Shown here piece after piece: positions 1-9,825 of a DNA stretch of 64,000 bases. The position numbers and the translations under genes are program-made. This DNA comes from G963674505 sp964575975 (GTDB taxonomy: Bacteria; Desulfobacterota; Desulfobacteria; Desulfobacterales; SKZT01). The notes beneath the pieces are model-generated. The model did no database searches and was not told the DNA's origin. It saw only the letters and a program-made list of their open reading frames with translations. Location of the stretch: NCBI GenBank assembly GCA_964575975.1, contig CAZNTU010000001.1, positions 1 through 64,000 on the forward strand, in the 5' to 3' direction. The number at the start of each line of letters is the position of its first letter. Position 1 is the first letter of the stretch.

Positions 1-417
1 CGCGTTCGTCAAGGAAACCGCGAGCCGTCCCGGCAAGGATTGGATTTCCCGGAGAAGGAACGGAATTCTCCTTTTGCCGCCGAAGACGGAAGACGCCTCT
101 GGAATACGGAACGACAGCCTGTGGCCGAGAAGCAAGGTAAATACGCCGTCGCGTTTGCCGTAAGCCGACAATGCGAGCAGTCTTGGTTTCTTTATTTCGT
201 TCCGAGGCCCTTAGGTTACAACATCCGGGAAATCCTCTATTTAAACATTCCGTTGTTTTTTTCACGATATTCATGGTCTCCTTTTAAACACCCTTTAGGA
301 GACTGGCCTGACTGGATTTAAAAAAAAGGTTTTTAAACCGTTTCATACGACCATTAATTTCCAGGGTCCGATAGTTCTTTGGAATTTCAGACCGTTCTCG
401 GGAGGTAATTGAATCGG
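1..417 (-). other. Edge region with an unproven open frame
   Basis: No recognisable gene was found here. On the minus strand an ATG at 272-274 follows a GGAG box (278-281) by only three bases and opens a frame that stays open to the window edge. Its product starts MNIVKKTTECLNRGF and is rich in Arg and Ser, with no motif I know. A second minus frame is also open over 1-210. Positions 320-339 could form a weak hairpin followed by a U-run on the minus strand, a possible terminator after ispD. The open frame may be the start of a real gene cut by the edge, or chance. Confidence 0.2.
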
Positions 418-1161
418 TCAGGCGTCTCTCGACAAAATATTTCCGGCAAGAATCAAGTCTTCGGGGGTCGTGATCTTAATATTGGAGGGAGTTCCCGGAA
501 CGATTCGGACTTTCACGCCCGCGCGTTCCAAAAGCGACGCGTCGTCCGTGCCGAGCCACGCTTCCGATTTCGCCTGTTCGTGCGCCTTTTCCAGCAAATC
601 CCGACGAAACGCCTGAGGCGTCTGGGCGTGCCAGACCTCTTCGCGGTCGATGGTGCCCTCGATGAAAAATTCCCCGTTTACGCGTTCTACCCGCTTCAAG
701 GTTTCCTTGGCGGGAAGGCCGAGGATACACGCGCCGGTAAGCCGGGCGCCGTCTATGCATCGTTCGATGTCCCTTGAGGATATCAACGGCCTGACGCCGT
801 CGTGGACAACCACGTAGAGTTCTTGGACATCGACGGCCCGAACTCCGTTGTATACGGAATTCTGGCGCTCCTTGCCGCCTGCGACCAGGACGATTTCCTT
901 TTCGCCCCGCAAATGGCAAAGGATTTTTTCTCGCACATAGGCGAAGTCGTGCTCGGGTACGACCAGATAAATTCGGCCGATCCGATCACAATTTTCGAAT
1001 ACGGAAAGAGTATGGGAAAGGATGGGGCGGTTTTGCAATTCAAGATATTGTTTGCGAGTGGGGCCTTTCATCCGTACGCCCGCCCCTGCGGCAACGAGGA
1101 TCGCCGACGCGGTTGTCGGGTTTTCCGATAGCTTCGTATTTTTCGCGAGCGAGTCGGACAA
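418..1161 (-). CDS. ispD: 2-C-methyl-D-erythritol 4-phosphate cytidylyltransferase
   Basis: IspD transfers CMP from CTP to methylerythritol phosphate, the third step of the non-mevalonate isoprenoid pathway, in the cytoplasm. The 247-residue product has the family's glycine-rich CTP-binding start LVAAGAGVRM (22-31) with PTRKQY (34-39), HDGVRP (120-125), TPQAF (181-185), TDDASLLE (205-212) and NIKITTPEDL (227-236), so it is full length. The frame begins with TTG directly after the stop codon of the upstream HPr-domain gene. A GAGG six bases before that TTG, lying inside the upstream gene's last codons, supports this start and translational coupling. IspF, often adjacent in other genomes, is not visible before the window edge. 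Confidence 0.95.
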   Translation of the reverse strand: MSDSLAKNTKLSENPTTASAILVAAGAGVRMKGPTRKQYLELQNRPILSHTLSVFENCDRIGRIYLVVPEHDFAYVREKILCHLRGEKEIVLVAGGKERQNSVYNGVRAVDVQELYVVVHDGVRPLISSRDIERCIDGARLTGACILGLPAKETLKRVERVNGEFFIEGTIDREEVWHAQTPQAFRRDLLEKAHEQAKSEAWLGTDDASLLERAGVKVRIVPGTPSNIKITTPEDLILAGNILSRDA

Positions 1162-2484
1162 CTACGACCTCAAGTATCTCAATTCCTTTGGGAGAGGGAT
1201 GTCCTTGCCCATGGTATCCTCGCCGTAATTGACGCCGGCCAGTATTTGTATGTCCCGCAAAGCCCGCGTGTCTCCCATGAACACCACCTCCTTGATTCCC
1301 TCTTTGGCGATCTTTCCCCCGGCCCACTGGATATCGAGCACGCTGCTGGCGTCGAAACGGTCGCTGTCGATGCACATTTCCACCTGTCCGCCGTACTCTT
1401 GCACGATTTTCGCCACCAGAAGACTCGGGCGCAAATGGAAACCTCGTTTTACCGGAATTCCCACCCGTATCGAGGAGCGCTCGATATTTTCGTTCAAAAT
1501 TTCCTTTGCGAGTTTTTTTCCGGTGTTCAAATAGTGGCAGACATAGTAAAGTCCGTAGTTGATGGTGCGGTCAAGCAGGATTTTCGGGTCCACCAGCTCC
1601 GAGAGCCGATCCTGCACCTTTTTGTAAATGTTCTTGTACCCGGCCTCGTGGAGATGCCTTTCGTAGAAATGCAACAGGCGGCCGATGATCTGCAACAGAT
1701 GGAACACGCAGGAAAAATAGCCGCGAAGCTGTTTCAATTTTCGTTCGCCGAAGCGAAACCCTCCTTGGATGACATAGGTGTCGAAGGAGGATTGAAGGTT
1801 GTGGACCAGCATCTCGAATCGGCGGATTTCCACCTCGTTGACCTTGTCGGGAACGATGCTCAGAATCTTTTCGAGGGTAAAGGGTTCGTAGAATCCCAAT
1901 TGATCGAAATTCGAGGCGATGGACAAGAACTCGCTGGCGATCCTGACGATCATCTTTTTCTGCTGATCATGGTTGACGTCGTCGATGTTGTACTCCAGCA
2001 TTTCGTCGGTGGTGACGGCGGGAAAATCGTTGTAGTCGAAACATTCGTCCGGGATTTCGATATCCAAGCTTCTAGCGGCATCCAGGATCACCGGAGCGAG
2101 CTTTCTCAGAGACAGGGTCATGAAATCGAAGGTCGCCTGGCCTTCGGCTTGAAATTCCTCCGAATTGGGCAGGTCGTAAAAGCTCAACCGGTTCATGATG
2201 TGGTTCTGGGAATATCCGCCGAGGCTCAAATGTCTGACGGCCGCGGAAAGCTCGCGATAGAAATACCAGTCCTTGTTGTTCTTGGCGCCGTGGAAATCCA
2301 GGAAATCCTCCACCAGTTGCGACGACGAGATCAACTTGGAATACAGCTTTTTCGTGAACGAGTAGGTCTCGGCCTCGGAACTCGACAAATATTTGCATAG
2401 CATCAAATATTCGTGGGAGAAAATCCTGGCTTTTTGCTTGAAGGTAAGTTCGCTCCCGGGTTTCTTGACGATCATCTTTTCCAT
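1162..2484 (-). CDS. Large protein with C-terminal HPr-like domain
   Basis: A 440-residue protein. Residues about 338-422 form an HPr-type phosphocarrier domain, with IPVKRGFHLRPSLLVAKIV carrying the presumed phosphoryl-accepting His350; the canonical motif is GLHARPA. The first 330 residues are mostly helical by composition and match no domain I can name. HPr proteins normally have about 88 residues, so this is a fusion or a lineage-specific regulator using an HPr fold. No other PTS gene is in view. I chose the ATG at 2484; an upstream in-frame extension to 2595 would run into the RNase P RNA. The start lies about 38 nt after the RNA's 3' end, with no clear ribosome site, and the stop abuts ispD. 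Confidence 0.8.
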   Translation of the reverse strand: MEKMIVKKPGSELTFKQKARIFSHEYLMLCKYLSSSEAETYSFTKKLYSKLISSSQLVEDFLDFHGAKNNKDWYFYRELSAAVRHLSLGGYSQNHIMNRLSFYDLPNSEEFQAEGQATFDFMTLSLRKLAPVILDAARSLDIEIPDECFDYNDFPAVTTDEMLEYNIDDVNHDQQKKMIVRIASEFLSIASNFDQLGFYEPFTLEKILSIVPDKVNEVEIRRFEMLVHNLQSSFDTYVIQGGFRFGERKLKQLRGYFSCVFHLLQIIGRLLHFYERHLHEAGYKNIYKKVQDRLSELVDPKILLDRTINYGLYYVCHYLNTGKKLAKEILNENIERSSIRVGIPVKRGFHLRPSLLVAKIVQEYGGQVEMCIDSDRFDASSVLDIQWAGGKIAKEGIKEVVFMGDTRALRDIQILAGVNYGEDTMGKDIPLPKELRYLRS

Positions 2485-2522
2485 TATCCGACAAAATCGT
2501 AAATCAAACGCAATCAATTGAA

Positions 2523-2936
<414 letters not shown>

Positions 2937-3702
2937 TCCAATATATGATTCTTTGGCAATGGGGGCAAAACTCGAGCTTGTCGCATCGTTGCAGCTCGTT
3001 GAACATTTGGGGAGGAATATTGAGATGGCACCCCTGGCAAACGGCCCTTTTTACCGGAACGATCGCCGTACGGCCCACGCGGCCTTGAACCCAAGCATAC
3101 TTGCCGAAAAGACGGCCGTCGATTTTTTTTCCGATCTCGTTCATTCTTTCGCCCAACTCGGCCGCTTTCTTTCGAAAGGATTCAAGCTCGCGCTCGATGG
3201 CCTGCCTGTCGCCCTCCACCTTGGAGATCAAGCTCTCCTTCTCTTTTCTTTTTTGGGCAAGGGCGGATTCCAGATGCTCCTGCTCGTCCAGAATCAGGAG
3301 CATCTCGTCCTCCATTCCGGAAATCTTCTTTTTCAGGTCCGCTATTTCCTTCAGCATCGACTGGTACTCCTTGTTCGTTTTGACCGCCCTCAATTGTTCC
3401 TGCTTTTTTTTCTCCCGACTTTGTTCGCTGCGAACCTCGCTTTCGTTTTCCCGGTACTTTTTCTTCAATTCGCCCGAACGCGTTTCCAATTCGTCCAAAG
3501 CGGCTTGAAAAGTTGCCAGTTCGTTATCCAAAGCCGCCAGTTTGGAAGGCGCGCCGGAGAGCTTGGCCAAGGCGATGTCCTTTTGAATCCCCGTTTCCTG
3601 AAATTCGACAAGCAGCCATATTTGTTCCTTGCTGATCGAAGCCGCAACTTTTCCGGTATTTTTTTTCGTTGTTTGCATTTGATAAGCCGACTCTTCGTAG
3701 GT

Positions 3703-4539
3703 TTATACCAGTATAAAAGGCTCCGTTTCGAGTTCGCACGCCTCCGCGACCACATCGAGACCTTTCCGGTCGAATTCCCCTTGAAGTCTGTCGACCAAAA
3801 GCTCCCTTACGATTCGCTCGGAGCCGAAATGTCCGATATCCACAAGTCCTCTGCCCGAAGCTTCGACATCCCTCGCGTCATGGTAATGCAGGTCGCCGCT
3901 CACATAAACCTGGCCACTCGACGCAAAAAAGGATTTCATGAGACCGGAGCCGCTTCCGGAACAAACCGCGACCTTTTCGACCTCAAGCTCCGGGTCCCCC
4001 GCCACCCTGACGTACGAAAGCCCAAGTTTTTCCTTCAGGTGGAACGCGAATTTTCGCAGAGAAACGGGCGAGTCGAGTTCTCCGATTCGTCCCAGTCCCG
4101 AGTTTTCGGCCGAAGAAAGCCTGTATGCTTCGGGGTTTTCCGAGACTTGAAGCGGTTTTACGTTCTTCAGGCCAATCAGCTCCGAAAGATAGTCGTTGAG
4201 TCCACCATGGACGCTGTCCAGGTTCGTGTGGGCGGAAAAGACGGCCAGCTTGCTTTCCAGAGCCATGCGAATGATTTTGCCGGAGGGCGTCGAAAGGTCG
4301 AGTTGCTTCAGAGGATGAAAAATGAGAGGATGATGGGCGATCAGCATATTGACTTTTTCGCGGCAAGCCAGCTCCACGACCTCGAAGAGGGGATCCAGCG
4401 CTACTCGAACCCTCTTGGCGCTCCACCCGCGGTCGCCGACCTGAAGCCCCGCGTTGTCCCAGCTTTCGGCAAGCCCCGGCGGAGCGATTTCGTTCATGAT
4501 TCCTATGACATCGTCGACAGTCGCCCGTGTTTTTTTCAT
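3703..4539 (-). CDS. Nif3-like dinuclear metal centre protein
   Basis: A Nif3/YbgI family protein, a hexameric toroid with a dinuclear metal site in characterised members; its physiological substrate is uncertain (GTP cyclohydrolase-like or metal-trafficking roles are proposed). The 278-residue product shows SWDNAGLQVGD near residue 20, the metal-binding IAHHPLIFHPLKQLD and HTNLDSVHGGLND. The C-terminal part has GSGSGLMKSFFASSGQVYVSGDLHYHDA, given here as GSGSG...GDLHYHDA, which also carries ligands. I chose the ATG at 4539 because AAAGGA lies upstream; an in-frame upstream ATG at 4560 and an extension to 4632 have no ribosome site. Pairing with the zinc-ribbon gene is common in this phylum. 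Confidence 0.9.
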   Translation of the reverse strand: MKKTRATVDDVIGIMNEIAPPGLAESWDNAGLQVGDRGWSAKRVRVALDPLFEVVELACREKVNMLIAHHPLIFHPLKQLDLSTPSGKIIRMALESKLAVFSAHTNLDSVHGGLNDYLSELIGLKNVKPLQVSENPEAYRLSSAENSGLGRIGELDSPVSLRKFAFHLKEKLGLSYVRVAGDPELEVEKVAVCSGSGSGLMKSFFASSGQVYVSGDLHYHDARDVEASGRGLVDIGHFGSERIVRELLVDRLQGEFDRKGLDVVAEACELETEPFILV

Positions 4540-4838
4540 TTCAGGGGATCCTTTCCGCATGTCTCGCACCCGTCGGTTCGAAAGAACCAAGCAGACTTTT
4601 CGCCATGGAGCATCGCAATGTTCGAAAAGCAAAAAAGGCGTGGTTCTCGAACTCCACCACGCCTTTCAAACTTATTTCCGAGGACTCGTCAGATGTTCGC
4701 ATCGGTTGCCGCCGCCCTCCGATTCGCGGTCTGGAACCCGGTTTCGCGGAAAGTCATGTGCAATATGTTATATTGAACGACAAAGCCTCTCATTATTCCA
4801 AACGAATTACATTCTTACACGCCGCTACGGGTTTGGTT

Positions 4839-4914
4839 TGGTGGGCCCACCTGGGATCGAACCAGGGACCGACCGGTTATGAGCCGGTGGCTCTGCCAGC
4901 TGAGCTATGGGCCC
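4839..4914 (-). tRNA. tRNA-Met (CAT anticodon)
   Basis: The minus strand folds as a complete tRNA. The seven-base acceptor GGGCCCA pairs with TGGGCCC, the D arm is AGCTCAGCTGGCAGAGC, the anticodon stem-loop is CCGGCTCATAACCGG with anticodon CAT, and the T arm is CCTGGTTCGATCCCAGG. The discriminator A is followed by an encoded CCA (4839-4841). CAT can read Met or, when lysidinylated, Ile. The sequence resembles elongator tRNA-Met of sulfate reducers more than tRNA-Ile2, and the paired first base excludes an initiator. Confidence 0.95.
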
Positions 4915-5000
4915 TTGGAGCCGCACGGTTGAATCTCTTTTTTGGAAACCGACCGTGCCCGTGATCGAATTCAAATCGACATCCCCAAAACAACTTTGTG

Positions 5001-5029
5001 TAAATATCGAGAGAATTCGATTTTGTCAA
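5001..5029 (-). promoter_or_regulatory. Sigma70 promoter for tRNA-Met
   Basis: On the minus strand TTGACA (5024-5029) lies exactly 17 bases from TATTTA (5001-5006), starting five bases after the rpoD stop. A dyad at 4924-4957 (CACGGTCG with CAACCGTG) lies in the tRNA precursor leader. Confidence 0.7.
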
Positions 5030-5033
5030 GCGG

Positions 5034-6797
5034 TTATGTGTCGATAAAGCTTTTCAATTTTCGGCTCCGCGTGGGGTGCCTCAATTTCCTGAGTGCTTTG
5101 GCCTCGATTTGACGAATTCTTTCGCGCGTGACCGCGAAATCCTGACCGACCTCCTCCAAGGTGTGATCCGCCTTTTCGCCGATGCCGAAACGCATGCGCA
5201 ACACCTTTTCCTCGCGAGGCGTAAGCGTGGCAAGCACCTTTCGGGTCTGTTCCGCCAAATTCTGGCTGATGGCGGCGTCGGAGGGAAGCATGAACTTCTT
5301 GTCCTCGATAAAATCTCCCAAATGGCTGTCTTCCTCCTCGCCGATAGGCGTTTCCAAGGAAATGGGTTCCCTGGCTATTTTCAGCACCTTGCGGACCTTT
5401 TCCAATGGAATTTCCATTTTCTGGGCGATCTCCTCGGGCTTGGGTTCTCTTCCCAGTTCCTGTACAAGATACCTCGACGTGCGAATCAGCTTGTTGATGG
5501 TTTCTATCATATGTACCGGAATTCGGATGGTACGGGCCTGGTCGGCTATTGCTCTCGTGATCGCCTGCCTAATCCACCAAGTGGCGTAGGTGCTGAACTT
5601 GTATCCTCTTCGATATTCGAACTTGTCCACCGCCTTCATCAATCCGATGTTGCCCTCTTGGATCAAATCCAAAAACTGAAGCCCCCTGTTGGTATATTTC
5701 TTGGCGATGCTGACCACGAGACGCAAATTCGCCTTCACCAATTCGCTTTTAGCCTGCTTGGCCTTTTCGCGCCCCTCGTCCACTCCCGACATGACTCTTT
5801 TCAGAGTACGGCTTCCGGATTTGATGGCGTACTCCTTTTCGGCAATCTTGTTCACCATGGCCTTCAATTCAACATACAAGGCCGATAGTTCCTCCTCTCC
5901 CACGTCGCTGCGTTGCCTTGCCCATTGGACGAACGCCTCGGGACTCGGAAGATTGTCCTTCAGGTCCGAAACGGACGCATCCAGCTTTTCGGCGTAAACT
6001 TGCAGCTTCTTGTTCATGGAGTCGAACCATTCGATCTGGCGGCGTATGATTTTTTCCACCTTGTCGATCACGCTGCTTTCAAGACGCCAGTCTTTCAATG
6101 CCTCGAAAATCTTGTTGCTTCTTCTGGCGATGCTTCTTCTGATCTTTCTTTGTTCGTCCGCGTCCAAGTCCTCTTTGAACAGTTTTTCACGATATTGCTC
6201 GTTTTCCTCGTTAAGCACCCTTATCTTCTTCAGGGTGTCCATGAAAAGATCGACCTGAGAGGAATCGTCCATGAAGGAATCGCCCTCGTCGATATCCCTT
6301 AGCACATGCTTCGGGCGAAGGTCCCCCTTTTCGATATGCCTTCCCAAATCCAAGATGCAATCCACGCCCGTGACCGTCTCCAGCAAGGATTTCAAGACCT
6401 CCTGTTCGCCGGCCTCTATTTTTTTGGCGATCGTGACCTCGCCCTCGCGACTCAAAAGGGTGACCATTCCCATTTCCCGAAGATACATCTTTACGGGGTC
6501 TGTGACGGTCCCGAATTCCGTCAGCGTCGGATCGTCCACTTGCCTGGCACGCTTCTTTTTGATTATATCGGAATTTTTTTCCTTTTTATTATCGTCAAGG
6601 ATTTCGATGTTCACGTCGTCGAACATGGCGAATGTTTCGTCGATCTGCTCTGCGGAAAGCATTTCTTCTGACAGGACCTCGTTTATCTCGTCGTAAGTCA
6701 AATAGCCCTGAGCCTTTCCCCTGTCTATGAGTTCTCTGACCGTCTTTTCATCGACTTTGGGTATGTCTTTATCTTCCGTAGCGGCTTTTTTCGTCAT
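5034..6797 (-). CDS. rpoD: RNA polymerase primary sigma factor
   Basis: The housekeeping sigma factor, which directs RNA polymerase to -35/-10 promoters. The 587-residue product has an N-terminal sigma 1.1 region (KVDEKTVRELIDRGKAQGYL), region 1.2 (DPVKMYLREMG), a non-conserved insert, regions 2.1-2.4 (LRLVVSIAKKY through TYATWWIRQAITRAIADQAR), region 3 (RIPVHMIETINKL) and region 4.2 with its helix-turn-helix (TLEEVGQDFAVTRERIRQIE). The ATG is preceded by AGGAGG at suitable spacing. It lies 40 bases downstream of dnaG, the usual partner in the macromolecular synthesis operon. The many TTGACA/TATAAT-like sites in this window fit its expected specificity. Confidence 0.98.
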   Translation of the reverse strand: MTKKAATEDKDIPKVDEKTVRELIDRGKAQGYLTYDEINEVLSEEMLSAEQIDETFAMFDDVNIEILDDNKKEKNSDIIKKKRARQVDDPTLTEFGTVTDPVKMYLREMGMVTLLSREGEVTIAKKIEAGEQEVLKSLLETVTGVDCILDLGRHIEKGDLRPKHVLRDIDEGDSFMDDSSQVDLFMDTLKKIRVLNEENEQYREKLFKEDLDADEQRKIRRSIARRSNKIFEALKDWRLESSVIDKVEKIIRRQIEWFDSMNKKLQVYAEKLDASVSDLKDNLPSPEAFVQWARQRSDVGEEELSALYVELKAMVNKIAEKEYAIKSGSRTLKRVMSGVDEGREKAKQAKSELVKANLRLVVSIAKKYTNRGLQFLDLIQEGNIGLMKAVDKFEYRRGYKFSTYATWWIRQAITRAIADQARTIRIPVHMIETINKLIRTSRYLVQELGREPKPEEIAQKMEIPLEKVRKVLKIAREPISLETPIGEEEDSHLGDFIEDKKFMLPSDAAISQNLAEQTRKVLATLTPREEKVLRMRFGIGEKADHTLEEVGQDFAVTRERIRQIEAKALRKLRHPTRSRKLKSFIDT

Positions 6798-6837
6798 TTA
6801 GCATCGCCTCCTGAATAATACAGGGTCTTAATTATTT

Positions 6838-8709
6838 TTAACGGTTAACGTTTGGTGTCTTTCCCAAAAACGCCCTTCTTTGTTCCTGGCAGGCCAGCGC
6901 CAATTTCTGACGCTCCGACAGCAGTTTCGACAACAATGCCATGTCGTCCCTCGATTCCGCGTCCTTGATTTTTTCAATCAGAGCCTTCTCGACCCCGAGT
7001 CTTCCCGCTTCGATGAACTGAAAGATCAGTTGACGCTTGCGACTTTCGCTTTCTATCCAGTAGTCCTCGTCTTCCATGGCCAGAGACGCGGCCAAGCTTC
7101 TTTGCCTATCGTTTTCGAGCAAGGAAAAAAGATCCGACGGCTCCGTCCTGGCGGAACCGTTCGCGTCATGGTTCAAGATTATGGCTTTTCCGATCAATTT
7201 CAAATTCTCGTTCTCAAAATAATCCAGCACGTTGAACCTTACAATATCCGGCAACATTTCGGGGCACTGGAGCATCATCGCGACGATTTTCTTTTCGGTT
7301 TTGGGCAGAGGCTTTTCTCGCAAGGTCGCCGCGCTTTCTTCTGCCGCTCCGAACCAGCCTTCTGGCTCTACGGGCATTGTTTCCGAGGGTCGATATGCAT
7401 TTTCGTTCTTCGCGGATGATTTTCGGATGCTCGCCGAAACGGCATTTTCGTCGATGCCTATCCTATGGGCAAGCTCCTTTGTATACAAAAAGCGCGCGGC
7501 GGGGTCGGAGACACTCGCCAGATGCTCCTTCATCTCATTAAGGACCGCCAATTTGCCCTCCACCGACAAACCATGCTTGGCGACGGCGGCCTCGGTAAGA
7601 AATGCCATGACTCCGAGAGCCTTTTCCGATGCTTTCATAAACGCGTCGGCCCCGAACTCGAATACGAAGGTATCGGGATCGTGACCCTTCGGGAGCGACA
7701 TGACCCGAACTTCGATGTTTTCCTTTTTGAAAAGAGGGATGCTTCTACCGGCCGCCTTCGCCCCGGCCTCATCCGAGTCGAAAACCAGAATCGCCCTTTT
7801 GGCGAACCCTCTCAAAAGCCTCACATGATCCGTCGTCAACGAAGTTCCCAACGTCGCCGCGACATTCTTTATTCCGTGTTGGTACAAGGCTATCAAATCG
7901 AAGTATCCCTCGACCATGAATACCGTTTCCAAACTTCGGCAAGCTCCCTTGGTCAAATGCAATCCGTATAGGTTTCGTCCCTTGTTGAAAACGGGCGTTT
8001 CGGGCGAATTGAGATACTTGGGCACGGAATCGTCCATGACCCGTCCGCCGAAGCCGACCGCCTGCTTTCGCGCATCGAAAATCGGAAAAATTATCCTGTC
8101 CCTGAACCTGTCGTAATAACCGTCTCCCGAACGTCTGGGCGCAACGAGCCCCCCTTTTTCGGCAACCTCCAGGCTAGCCTTTTTTTGGACTAAAAACCCG
8201 ACCAGGTTGTCCCATCCTCTGGGGGCGAACCCCAATTGAAAAGCTTCGATGGCTTCGTCGTTGAAACCTCTGTCTTCCAAGTATTTTTTCGCGGCGCGAC
8301 CGGCGGGACCTCGCAAGTTGCTTCTGAAAAAATCCAAAGCGGCCTTGTTGACGGCGAAAATGCTCTCTTTTTCTTCTATCCGCTTCTTCATTTCCGGGCT
8401 CAGGTCCTGCTCCGGGAGTTCAATCCCCGCCCGGCGGGCCAAAATCTCGACCGCATCGGCGAAACCAAGGCCGTCGCGCTTCATCAAGAAATTAAATACA
8501 TCTCCTCCGACTCCGCAACCGAAACAATAGAACATCTGTTTTTCCCTGTTTACGCTGAACGACGGCGTCTTTTCCGAATGAAACGGGCACAGCCCCTGGT
8601 AGTTCCGGCCGGCTTGCCTCAAAAGGACCGACTCGGATACGATATCGACAATATCGACGCTGTTTTGAATTTCGGATATCTTATCCTCTGGAATTGTAAA
8701 GCCTGCCAA
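6838..8709 (-). CDS. dnaG: DNA primase
   Basis: Synthesises RNA primers at the replication fork and works with the DnaB helicase, which is also in this window. Features: a CHC2 zinc-binding domain (CPFHSEKTPSFSV...MFYCFGCGVGGD, residues about 40-72), a Toprim catalytic core with VEGYFDLIALYQHG and LVFDSDEAGAKAA, and a C-terminal DnaB-interaction domain. The first possible TTG at 8715 is only two bases from a GGGAGGG. The second TTG at 8709, eight bases after it, is the better start and gives 623 residues; no ATG is suitably placed. It is followed closely by rpoD. Confidence 0.95.
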   Translation of the reverse strand: MAGFTIPEDKISEIQNSVDIVDIVSESVLLRQAGRNYQGLCPFHSEKTPSFSVNREKQMFYCFGCGVGGDVFNFLMKRDGLGFADAVEILARRAGIELPEQDLSPEMKKRIEEKESIFAVNKAALDFFRSNLRGPAGRAAKKYLEDRGFNDEAIEAFQLGFAPRGWDNLVGFLVQKKASLEVAEKGGLVAPRRSGDGYYDRFRDRIIFPIFDARKQAVGFGGRVMDDSVPKYLNSPETPVFNKGRNLYGLHLTKGACRSLETVFMVEGYFDLIALYQHGIKNVAATLGTSLTTDHVRLLRGFAKRAILVFDSDEAGAKAAGRSIPLFKKENIEVRVMSLPKGHDPDTFVFEFGADAFMKASEKALGVMAFLTEAAVAKHGLSVEGKLAVLNEMKEHLASVSDPAARFLYTKELAHRIGIDENAVSASIRKSSAKNENAYRPSETMPVEPEGWFGAAEESAATLREKPLPKTEKKIVAMMLQCPEMLPDIVRFNVLDYFENENLKLIGKAIILNHDANGSARTEPSDLFSLLENDRQRSLAASLAMEDEDYWIESESRKRQLIFQFIEAGRLGVEKALIEKIKDAESRDDMALLSKLLSERQKLALACQEQRRAFLGKTPNVNR

Positions 8710-8878
8710 GAACAACGCCCTCCCTTGCGGGTTTTGACTTTTTTTCAGGGAAAAACGGAAGGAATTCGTTTAGATGAAATGATTTTTATTGTTTCATGTT
8801 CGTATAGTCGTTTTCCTTTCTGTCCCATTTTCAGGCGTTGGCGATTTTTGATTTTGGACCAGTCGTCCGAACCCGGAG

Positions 8879-8907
8879 AAACTAATAACGCATCGAATTT
8901 ATGTCAA
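8879..8907 (-). promoter_or_regulatory. Putative promoter of dnaG-rpoD
   Basis: On the minus strand TTGACA (8902-8907) lies 17 bases from TAGTTT (8879-8884), about 170 bases before the dnaG start. The rest of the 8710-9034 gap holds nothing else I recognise. Confidence 0.5.
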
Positions 8908-9034
8908 GCGTCATATTGCGCCGCCGAAATGAGAATTTGTCAATGAAAAACCCGAGAGGGCGAATAGCATACCCGGTTCCGGTTCAGGAGAACGATTCGA
9001 TTTGTCGTCGGATGGGCAGCGCGGTTCGTTTGAT

Positions 9035-9117
9035 TATGGTCCCGATCAAATGACTTGATACTTTTCTTACCAATTATGTTAATAAGGTTAGCATCAAGTC
9101 ATATGACCGGGACTATA
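9035..9117. repeat. Long imperfect inverted repeat
   Basis: Two 25-base arms (9035-9059 and 9093-9117) are inverted copies with three mismatches, around a 33-base AT-rich centre. The outer ends read TATGGTCCCG on the left and CGGGACTATA on the right. The element lies between the lipoprotein stop and the dnaG promoter. No U-run follows, so it is not a standard terminator; it resembles a small palindromic mobile element (MITE/REP type) or an operator. Confidence 0.7.
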
Positions 9118-9123
9118 GTTTTT

Positions 9124-9825
9124 TCAATTCGGAGTTTCGGGGAAGGTCTCCAGCAAACGATCAAGACCGTCCGTCGCCAATTCCCGCGCGGTGAGCCACT
9201 TGATTCCTCTTTTTACGAAGGCGCTCATGTTGAACAGATTTTCGGTCAACGCCTGCTGGGTCTCGTCGAAATGGCCGCTCCACAGCAACCGTCCGTCGCC
9301 GGCGTTGTAAAGGAGGATATCGAATGCGACGGACGCAGGGCTTTGAACGGAGTAGGAAGTTCCTTCGCGTTCCTTGAACCGGAAAACCTGGCCTACGACA
9401 ACCGCCTGGGCGGAAACTTTCCGGGCGGTCTCAAGAACGAGTTCTTTTTCGTCAAGGGCCATGCCCTCGTTCGACATGAGGGCGGACCTCGCGCCTATCG
9501 CCTGTCCGGGCCCTACCAGTTCGAATTTGCGTTTTTCGCGAAGCTTCTCGAAGAAACGCTCGGTCAAAAAAGTGTCTGCCCCCTCGTCCACCTCGTCGAT
9601 CATATGAACGGCTCCGCAGAGAGGACATTTGAAACTGACGTCCTTTCCATACACCTTGTACATGTCTTCGAAGGGAAGCACCAAAACTTTTCCCAACGGA
9701 ATCGCCTCGGGCGGCTCTTTGGTGCCCGCGCAACTCGAAAGGGCGAGCAAGACCAAACCGCACAACATGAGACGAACAGGTTTGATTACGGGGGGGGACA
9801 ACACGGATTGGGTTATTGCGATCAT
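9124..9825 (-). CDS. CsgG/LpoB-like outer-membrane lipoprotein
   Basis: A 233-residue lipoprotein of uncertain role. The signal peptide runs to a lipobox (LSSCAG, Cys32). The mature part has the strand pattern of CsgG/LpoB-type proteins: VLVLPFED near the start, a segment reading FELVGPGQA, then AQAVVVGQVFRFKER and VAFDILLYNAGDGRLLWSG. That fold assignment is inference from pattern. A CPLC cysteine pair near residue 66 is unusual for such proteins and could bind metal or form a disulfide. The ATG at 9825 has GAGG five bases upstream. Codons 10-12 contain a run of eight C bases ahead of the hydrophobic signal core; a slip there would end the frame early. Confidence 0.7.
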   Translation of the reverse strand: MIAITQSVLSPPVIKPVRLMLCGLVLLALSSCAGTKEPPEAIPLGKVLVLPFEDMYKVYGKDVSFKCPLCGAVHMIDEVDEGADTFLTERFFEKLREKRKFELVGPGQAIGARSALMSNEGMALDEKELVLETARKVSAQAVVVGQVFRFKEREGTSYSVQSPASVAFDILLYNAGDGRLLWSGHFDETQQALTENLFNMSAFVKRGIKWLTARELATDGLDRLLETFPETPN

